The notes under the pieces are model-generated. The model was not told where the DNA came from. It searched no databases and saw nothing but the letters and a program-made list of their open reading frames with translations. From the IMG/VR virus record IMGVR_UViG_3300047560_000700, positions 1-22,075 of that record: a DNA stretch of 22,075 nt, one strand, 5' to 3'. The translations under genes were made by a program, and so were the position numbers. The DNA comes from a virus. Within the stretch, counting starts at the first letter, position 1, and every line of letters begins with the position of its first letter. This document shows, one piece after another, positions 13,589 to 18,995 of the stretch.

Positions 13589-14520
13589 GCTACACGACTG
13601 GCACAACCCTATTTAACCTGGACTTCGCGGAATTAGCCGAGGAAGCATGGGAGCGTGCCGGTCGTGAAATGCGTACTGGTTATGACCTGCGGACCGCCCG
13701 CCGGTCCATGAATTTGATGACCATTGAGTGGGCCAACCGTGGCCTGAATATGTGGACCATCGAGGAGGGCTCGATCGACCTGGTGCCGGGCCTGAACACC
13801 TATCCGCTGCCGCTGGATACGATTGACCTGCTGGATCATGTGATTCGCACTGGGGCCAACGTATCCTCAACTCAGGCGGATCTGACGATCTCGCGTATTA
13901 GTGTTTCTACCTATGCGACGATCCCGAACAAAATTACCCAGGCCCGGCCTATCCAGGTGTGGATTCAGCGTTTGTCTGGCGAAACCAACCCGACCGATCT
14001 GACTTTGGATGGGGATTTGGGCTTGACTGAGACCACTATTCCCTTGAGTTCTACGGTGGGCCTAGCGGCCGCTGGCTACATCAAGCTGGACTCAGAGATC
14101 ATTTATTACGGATACATCGACGGCAACTCGCTGGGCGGGTGTTTCCGTGGCCAGAACAACACGACGGCGGCTCTGCACTCGAACCAGACCGCTGTGTATG
14201 TCCCTCAGCTCCCGGCCATCACGTTGTGGCCAACGCCCGATAGCTCCACACCCTACCAGTTTGTGTACTGGCGCATGCGCCGCATCCAGGATGCTGGAAC
14301 CGGTGTGCAGGTTGGGGACATGAACTTCCGCTTTCTGCCAGCCGTTGCGGCGGGCCTGGCGTACTACATCGCCATGAAGCAGCCCGAGTTGATGCAGCGT
14401 GTGGAGATGCTAAAAGCGGCTTATGACGAGCAGTTTATGCTGGCTGCTGGTGAGGATCATGAGAAAGCGCCGATCCGGTTTGTGCCGCGTCAGCAGTTCA
14501 TCGGGGGGAGTACTCCGTAA
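13585..14520 (+). CDS. Head-tail adaptor / P22 gp4-like tail accessory protein with inserted beta domain
   Basis: A 311-residue protein. The helical N-terminus (FNLDFAELAEEAWERAGREM and a TARRSMNLMTIEWANRGLN helix) and the C-terminal helices (AVAAGLAYYIAMKQPELMQR) match connector proteins that bind beneath the portal, as P22 gp4 or T7 gp11 do. Between them lies an inserted beta module (about 138-206) with the signature IKLDSEIIYYG, then LGGCFRGQNNTTAALHS, a small domain found in many unrelated phage tail proteins. The insertion explains why the protein is longer than the 166 residues of P22 gp4. The start overlaps the previous stop (ATGA). A connector role is likely but the exact equivalence is inferred. 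Confidence 0.68.
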   Translation: MSYTTGTTLFNLDFAELAEEAWERAGREMRTGYDLRTARRSMNLMTIEWANRGLNMWTIEEGSIDLVPGLNTYPLPLDTIDLLDHVIRTGANVSSTQADLTISRISVSTYATIPNKITQARPIQVWIQRLSGETNPTDLTLDGDLGLTETTIPLSSTVGLAAAGYIKLDSEIIYYGYIDGNSLGGCFRGQNNTTAALHSNQTAVYVPQLPAITLWPTPDSSTPYQFVYWRMRRIQDAGTGVQVGDMNFRFLPAVAAGLAYYIAMKQPELMQRVEMLKAAYDEQFMLAAGEDHEKAPIRFVPRQQFIGGSTP

Positions 14521-14903
14521 TGGGCGAGAGGTTCTCATCCGGCAAATTTGCGATCTCCCAGTGCGATCGCTGTGGCTTTCGTTTCAAGTTGAAGCAGCTC
14601 AAGTTTGAGGTCATCAAGACCAAGCTGTACCAGTTGAAAGTCTGCCCGGAGTGCTGGGATCCTGACCAACCACAACTCCAACTTGGAATGTTCCCGGTCG
14701 ATGATCCGCAGGCCGTGCGCCAGCCAAGACCCGATACGACGTACTACACTTCTGGATTGGATGCCAATGGGTACCCGTCTGGTGGTTCCCGTGATATTCA
14801 GTGGGGTTGGGCACCGGTTGGGGGGTCTAGCTTTTTTGACGTCGCGCTCACACAAAACTACTTGGTGGCGACGACAAGTGTTGGTACAGTGTCAGTATCT
14901 TAA
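14520..14903 (+). CDS. Zinc-ribbon virion-region protein, unknown function
   Basis: A 127-residue protein with two Cys pairs, C15-x2-C18 and C42-x2-C45, separated by 23 residues, the layout of a zinc ribbon. The rest is not Cys-rich: a Pro/Gln linker, then RDIQWGWAPVGGSSFFD and a Thr/Val-rich end (VATTSVGTVSVS). The start shares one base with the adaptor stop (TAATG). Zinc binding is inferred from spacing. A structural role beside the connector is more likely than transcription control, since nothing else here suggests DNA regulation, but the ribbon could contact DNA. Confidence 0.65.
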   Translation: MGERFSSGKFAISQCDRCGFRFKLKQLKFEVIKTKLYQLKVCPECWDPDQPQLQLGMFPVDDPQAVRQPRPDTTYYTSGLDANGYPSGGSRDIQWGWAPVGGSSFFDVALTQNYLVATTSVGTVSVS

Positions 14904-14914
14904 AGGAGCCAGAA

Positions 14915-15112
14915 ATGGACAAGAAAGACCTAGCGCAAGACAAGGCCCTCATCAAGAAGGCTTTCAAGCAGCATGATGCCCAGGAGCATAAAGGCAGCAA
15001 GGGCACCGTCCTGAAGCTGAAAAAAGGCGGAGTTACTTCCATGGAGATGCGGAAGTACGGACGCAACCTGGCCCGTGCCATGAACCAGAAATCCAGCTCT
15101 CGCGGAGGCTAA
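14915..15112 (+). CDS. Small Lys-rich protein, unknown function
   Basis: A 65-residue basic protein: a helical N-terminus (DKKDLAQDKALIKKAFKQHD), a LKKGGVTSMEMRKYGRNLA core, and a Ser/Gly end. The KKGG element is shared with other tiny proteins of the cluster. AAAGGAG precedes ATG 14915. The function is unknown. Confidence 0.65.
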   Translation: MDKKDLAQDKALIKKAFKQHDAQEHKGSKGTVLKLKKGGVTSMEMRKYGRNLARAMNQKSSSRGG

Positions 15113-15113
15113 T

Positions 15114-15356
15114 ATGGCAAAGAACAACAAGCCGGCTACCGCTTACGCGAAGCCGCACACCATGAGCGGTAAGACCGTGAAAGTGGAAGATAACCCTGGC
15201 AAAAAGCCCAACCGTAGCAAGCTGGATACGTATGACGTGTCTGTTGGCGCGATCAGCAAGTCTGCTGGGGATGAGCCTGTCAAGACCACCGGCATCAAGA
15301 TGCGCGGCGCTGGCGCTGCTACCAAAGGCTTCATGTGCAGAGGGCCAATGGCCTGA
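15114..15356 (+). CDS. Small basic protein ending RGPMA, unknown function
   Basis: An 80-residue basic, low-complexity, probably disordered protein (KPATAYAKPHTMSGKTVKVE near the start; KTTGIKMRGAGAATKGFMCR and GPMA at the end). The end motif recurs in phages of this type, as far as I recall, without a known role. GGAGG (15104-15108) precedes ATG 15114 by 5 bases. Confidence 0.63.
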   Translation: MAKNNKPATAYAKPHTMSGKTVKVEDNPGKKPNRSKLDTYDVSVGAISKSAGDEPVKTTGIKMRGAGAATKGFMCRGPMA

Positions 15357-15363
15357 GGTTAAT

Positions 15364-16023
15364 ATGACCTACGACGAGCTTGTGACTGCGGTTAATGATT
15401 ATGTAGAGAACTCGTTTCCTACAGACGTCATTAACACCATGATTAAACAATCGGAGCAAAGGATATACAACACGGTGCAGCTGGCGTCGCTGCGCAAGAA
15501 CGTGACGGGTACCGCGACCGTAGGGAATAAGTATCTTCAGTGCCCCACGGACTTCCTATCTGTGTATTCGATTGCCGTTATCTCTGATAGCGAGTATCTG
15601 TACCTGCTCAACAAGGACGTGAACTTCATCCGTGAAGCCTATCCGAGCACGGCGGTTGCGTTCCGTGGCAAGCCCAAGCACTACGCGATCTTTGGCCCCC
15701 GGTCAGACAATGAGGATGAGTTGAGTTTCATCCTTGGCCCCACGCCAGATCTGTCTTACGAGATTGAGCTGCACTACTTCTACCTGCCGGTGTCTATTGT
15801 GGATGCGCCCGATCAGCAGACCTGGCTGGGGGATAACTTTGATTCTGCGCTGTTGTATGGCACCCTGATGGAAGCCGCTACCTATACCAAGGCAGAACAG
15901 GACATGGTCAAGCTGTATAGCGATCGGTATGTACAGTCGATTGCTCTGTTGAAGAACCTGGGTGACGGGAAGCAGAGGGCCGATGCGTACCGCGATGGCC
16001 AAGTTAGGGTGCCGGTGTCATGA
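15364..16023 (+). CDS. Second adaptor / tail-completion protein (probable)
   Basis: A 219-residue protein: an N-terminal helical region (YDELVTAVNDYVENSFPTDV, then INTMIKQSEQRIYN), a central beta region (YLQCPTDFLSVYSIAV, ELHYFYLPVSIV) and C-terminal helices (LYGTLMEAATYTKAEQDMVK). This helix-beta-helix plan is that of stopper and tubular-A type proteins that seal the head and join the tail. The start at ATG 15364 is supported by GAGG upstream; a longer in-frame reading from 15232 would run through the previous gene. Its stop overlaps the next start (ATGA). Exact position in the virion is inferred. Confidence 0.65.
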   Translation: MTYDELVTAVNDYVENSFPTDVINTMIKQSEQRIYNTVQLASLRKNVTGTATVGNKYLQCPTDFLSVYSIAVISDSEYLYLLNKDVNFIREAYPSTAVAFRGKPKHYAIFGPRSDNEDELSFILGPTPDLSYEIELHYFYLPVSIVDAPDQQTWLGDNFDSALLYGTLMEAATYTKAEQDMVKLYSDRYVQSIALLKNLGDGKQRADAYRDGQVRVPVS

Positions 16024-16433
16024 GCATTGTTCAAACACAGACCACCAGCTTCAAAAAAGAACTCTACGAGGGGGTGCACAACCTTCTCGTGGACGATATT
16101 TACATGGCGCTGTACACGGCCAATGCGACTCTAGACGCAGATACGACCGTGTATTCCTCTACTAACGAGGTGACTGGTACGGGCTATGTGGCTGGCGGCG
16201 TCCAGATGACGGGCGTGACTATCCAGACTTCTGGTTACACGGTCTATGTCAACTTTAACAATGTTGCGTTCAATGCCAGCGTGACGGCGCGGTGTGCGTT
16301 GATTTACAACGCTTCCAAGGGCAACAAATCGATTGCCGTGCTGGACTTTGGGTCTGACAAGACATCCACCAACTTCACGGTCACGATGCCGCAGAACACG
16401 GCAACGTCGGCTTTAATACGTTCATCTAACTAA
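16020..16433 (+). CDS. Small virion structural protein
   Basis: A 137-residue protein, beta-rich, with few charges after a short helical start (SFKKELYEGVHNLLVDDIYM) and a segment ALYTANATLDADTTVYSSTN followed by Gly/Thr/Val strands ending in PQNTATSALIRSSN. Similar proteins occur before fibre genes in uncultured phages. The start overlaps the adaptor stop. It could be a tail or decoration protein; no catalytic motif is seen. Confidence 0.62.
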   Translation: MSIVQTQTTSFKKELYEGVHNLLVDDIYMALYTANATLDADTTVYSSTNEVTGTGYVAGGVQMTGVTIQTSGYTVYVNFNNVAFNASVTARCALIYNASKGNKSIAVLDFGSDKTSTNFTVTMPQNTATSALIRSSN

Positions 16434-16443
16434 GGAGCGGTCC

Positions 16444-17013
16444 ATGACCACCGAATTCTTGAAAGCCACAGACAATTTCGAAGGCGGCATGATTGCCAAC
16501 ACCGGCTCGGGCGAGACCGCCAAGGCCACGGGCCAGTACTTCATCGAGTGCTTTGACAAAGACGGCAACCTCAAGTGGCGTGACGAGACCCACAACCTGG
16601 TTGTGAACGTCGGCCTGCAGTACATGGCTGGTGTGGCTCTGACCTCGACCACCCAGATCACGGCTTGGTATATTGGTTTGTACGGCGCTGCGGCCTCTAA
16701 CAACCCTGCGGCAACGGACACCCTGGCAACCCACGGCGGCTGGACTGAGATCACCCCCTACTCTGGCTCACGCCCTGCGGCCACGTTTGCTTCGGCAACC
16801 AACGCCAACCCGTCTGTGGTGACCAACTCGGCTTCCAAGGCTAGCTTCAGTATCAACGCCACGGCAACGGTGGGTGGGGCTTTCCTGTGCTCGGCAGCTT
16901 CTGGTACGACTGGCACGCTGTTCTCGGCTGCTGACTTTTCTTCTCCTGGCGACCGCTCTGTTGTGTCTGGTGATGTCCTTACAGTTACCTATACTTTCTC
17001 TCTTGCTGGTTGA
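16444..17013 (+). CDS. Virion structural protein, possible tail or fibre-base component
   Basis: A 189-residue protein, rich in Thr/Ala/Ser/Gly. The N-terminal half has GQYFIECFDKDGNLKWRDET and NLVVNVGLQYMAGVAL, with ITAWYIGLYGAA following; the C-terminal half is beta-rich and ends GDRSVVSGDVLTVTYTFSLA. This arrangement is familiar from structural proteins near tail-fibre genes across many tailed phages. AAGGAG precedes ATG 16444. The exact role is not known; no enzyme motif is present. Confidence 0.65.
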   Translation: MTTEFLKATDNFEGGMIANTGSGETAKATGQYFIECFDKDGNLKWRDETHNLVVNVGLQYMAGVALTSTTQITAWYIGLYGAAASNNPAATDTLATHGGWTEITPYSGSRPAATFASATNANPSVVTNSASKASFSINATATVGGAFLCSAASGTTGTLFSAADFSSPGDRSVVSGDVLTVTYTFSLAG

Positions 17014-17043
17014 TTTAATGGCGACGTACTCACGAGATGAATA

Positions 17044-18195
17044 ATGGCAGAAGGCGGCTGGGGGTCCGGTACATGGGGTCAAGCTGGCTGGGGTGATTCG
17101 GTTTATGACCGGACCTTGGCCGAGACTGCCACGGGCGCTGATAGCACATCTGCCAACCAGACGCATTCGTCTGTAATTGCTGAGACCGCCACGGGGGCTG
17201 ATACTGTATCGGCCCTGGCTTCGTTTGAATCTAGCATTGCTGAGACGGCGACTGGCGCGGATTCAATAGCTGGGAATGTCAATTTCCAGTCTGCGGTCTC
17301 AGAAACAGCCACAGGATCCGACGCTATCTCAGCTGCCCAGAACTTTGGAGTGGCGGTAGATGAGACTGCCAGCGGGGCAGATAGCGTAGCGGCCGCTCAA
17401 ACCTTTGCAACAACCATTGCAGAAACAGCCACAGGCACGGACAGCATAGATACCCAGGCGGCATTTGGATCCTCGGTTAGCGAGACTGCCACTGGCACGG
17501 ACTCGGTTTCTTCCAATGTCTCTGTTTTTGCCGCTGTCTCTGAGGCGGCAACCGGGTCTGACGCAATCTCCTCCAATGCCAATTTCGGGGTGGGTATCAG
17601 CGAGAGTGCGTCTGGATCTGATACGGATTCCTCGACACCCACATACCCAGCCACGACTTCAGATACAGCAACTGGTACGGACGCAGTCAGTGCAAGCCCA
17701 ACATACTCCAGGAGCGTGTCTGAAACGGCTACTGCAACAGACCAGACCGCCTCCCAGTTTGAGTTTATTGGGACTATCCTTGAGACCGCCACGGCCACGG
17801 ATACGGTGTCTGCCAATGTAAGCGTCCAAAGCTCGGTGAGTGAGACGGCCACGGGCACAGATTCTGACGTTGGATTCTTGGTTTTGATGGCCGAGGTTTT
17901 GGAGACGGCCACGGCGGCAGCTCAGTTTGTGGCGGCTGTGAACTACATGGCTGCTATATCCGAGGCAGCGACGGCGGCAGATTACATTTATGCCAGCTAT
18001 TTGTGGAACCCAATTGACGACACCCAGACGGCCAACTGGGGGGATATCAATAACGAACAGACGCCTGGCTGGACCCAGGTCACGGATACGCAGTCGCCGG
18101 GGTGGACGGCTGTGGGGACAACTCAATCGCCGGGGTGGGCTAATGTGGATGACACGCAGGCTCCTAACTGGCAAAATATCAACACGAACTCGTAA
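17044..18195 (+). CDS. Tandem-repeat fibre-like protein (fifteen 20-residue and five 11-residue repeats)
   Basis: A 383-residue protein. The N-terminus is Gly/Trp-rich (GGWGSGTWGQAGWGDS). Residues 21-320 are fifteen consecutive units of exactly 20 residues, each with a core like SETATGTDSVS (ETAT or a variant at 27, 47, 67 and so on to 307), with no insertion or deletion. Residues 326-380 are five units of exactly 11 residues of the type DTQSPGWTAVG, Trp at 332, 343, 354, 365 and 376. A fixed period suggests a repetitive beta fold, for example a solenoid or fibre shaft. It lies in the tail/fibre region and is probably a virion fibre or adhesin. There is no clear ribosome-binding site; the start overlaps the stop of an eight-codon frame (17018-17044), so coupling is possible. 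Confidence 0.7.
   Translation: MAEGGWGSGTWGQAGWGDSVYDRTLAETATGADSTSANQTHSSVIAETATGADTVSALASFESSIAETATGADSIAGNVNFQSAVSETATGSDAISAAQNFGVAVDETASGADSVAAAQTFATTIAETATGTDSIDTQAAFGSSVSETATGTDSVSSNVSVFAAVSEAATGSDAISSNANFGVGISESASGSDTDSSTPTYPATTSDTATGTDAVSASPTYSRSVSETATATDQTASQFEFIGTILETATATDTVSANVSVQSSVSETATGTDSDVGFLVLMAEVLETATAAAQFVAAVNYMAAISEAATAADYIYASYLWNPIDDTQTANWGDINNEQTPGWTQVTDTQSPGWTAVGTTQSPGWANVDDTQAPNWQNINTNS
17104..18003 (+). repeat. Fifteen tandem 60-bp coding repeats
   Basis: Each unit encodes 20 residues centred on ETATG-x-D. All spacings are exactly 60 bp. Units have diverged at DNA level (third-base differences are frequent), so the protein period is kept while identity is lost, which argues for selection on repeat length. 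Confidence 0.9.
18019..18183 (+). repeat. Five tandem 33-bp coding repeats
   Basis: Units of 11 residues with a DTQ-x-PGW pattern, Trp exactly 11 apart, lying directly after the 60-bp array and running to the protein end. Confidence 0.88.
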
Positions 18196-18202
18196 GGATC
18201 CC

Positions 18203-18994
18203 ATGCTGGCCTACATGATCACCAACAACGTCAACGGGCACCGGTACATAGGTATCACGGTTTGCTCGTTGGAAAAGCGTTGGCGGGAGCATCGTAGTGC
18301 AGCCAATACAGGAAGCCAGAAGCGCCTGTACAAGGCTATGAGGAAGTATGGACTAGAGAATTTTGCGGTTGAGAAGATCTACGACGCCACGTCCTTTGAT
18401 GATTTGCAAGAGGCGGAGAAGCGCTTTATTGCCCAGTATGAGACCCATGCAAGCCTGAACAAAGGATACAACTTGACCTCAGGCGGGGAAGGGCGAGATC
18501 GTGTGGATCAGCTGTATGGGGAGCAGTTGCCATCTGTACTGACCAATGACGTGATTGCGTTTATCCGAAGTCCAGATCGTGCGGGTATGTCAAACCAGTT
18601 ATTGCTTGACGAGGTTGCGTCCAAATTTGGGATTAAATGTTCTCGTGACACAATCCGTGATGCGCGGCGAGGAGACACTTGGACGCATCTTAATGAACAG
18701 TATCCGCCAATCAAATCTGGACAGGGAAATAACAAGGCACCTGCAACAGAAGAGCATAAAGCAAAGGCGCGGGCTATCTTAGATTTGCATCGAACAGAAG
18801 CTCTCAAGAAGCTGGCCGAGTCTAAGAAGGGTAAGCGCGGACCCAATGCCAGATTATCAGAAGACACGGTACGGGATATTTTCTACAATCAAGACTCGCT
18901 GTTAAAAACAGCGCACAAATTTGGGGTCAGCAAGAAAATGGTTTTGTTGATCAAGCAGCGCAAGGCGCATGTGTATTTAACGCAAGGACTTTAA
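18203..18994 (+). CDS. GIY-YIG homing-type endonuclease with two helix-turn-helix-like segments
   Basis: A 263-residue protein. Nuclease domain (1-98): AYMITNNVNGHRYIGIT gives Tyr4 and the YIG at 15-17; EKRWREH gives Arg26 and His30; QEAEKRFI gives the metal-binding Glu72; and GYNLTSGGEG gives Asn90. All expected residues are present, so it should be active. C-terminal DNA-binding part: a segment about 113-162 (VASKFGIKCSRDTIRDARRG) and another at 215-260 (TAHKFGVSKKMVLLIKQR), both helix-turn-helix-like as in NUMOD modules. The ATG at 18203 follows AAGGA by 4 bases. Its codons look less optimised than those of the flanking structural genes, fitting recent arrival. It lies exactly between two fibre genes. 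Confidence 0.88.
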   Translation: MLAYMITNNVNGHRYIGITVCSLEKRWREHRSAANTGSQKRLYKAMRKYGLENFAVEKIYDATSFDDLQEAEKRFIAQYETHASLNKGYNLTSGGEGRDRVDQLYGEQLPSVLTNDVIAFIRSPDRAGMSNQLLLDEVASKFGIKCSRDTIRDARRGDTWTHLNEQYPPIKSGQGNNKAPATEEHKAKARAILDLHRTEALKKLAESKKGKRGPNARLSEDTVRDIFYNQDSLLKTAHKFGVSKKMVLLIKQRKAHVYLTQGL

Positions 18995-18995
18995 T

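Noticed and set aside
17104-18003. CRISPR-like or non-coding satellite array
   Set aside because: The 60-bp units are in frame, keep the protein motif while DNA diverges, and have no alternating conserved-repeat and unique-spacer pattern.
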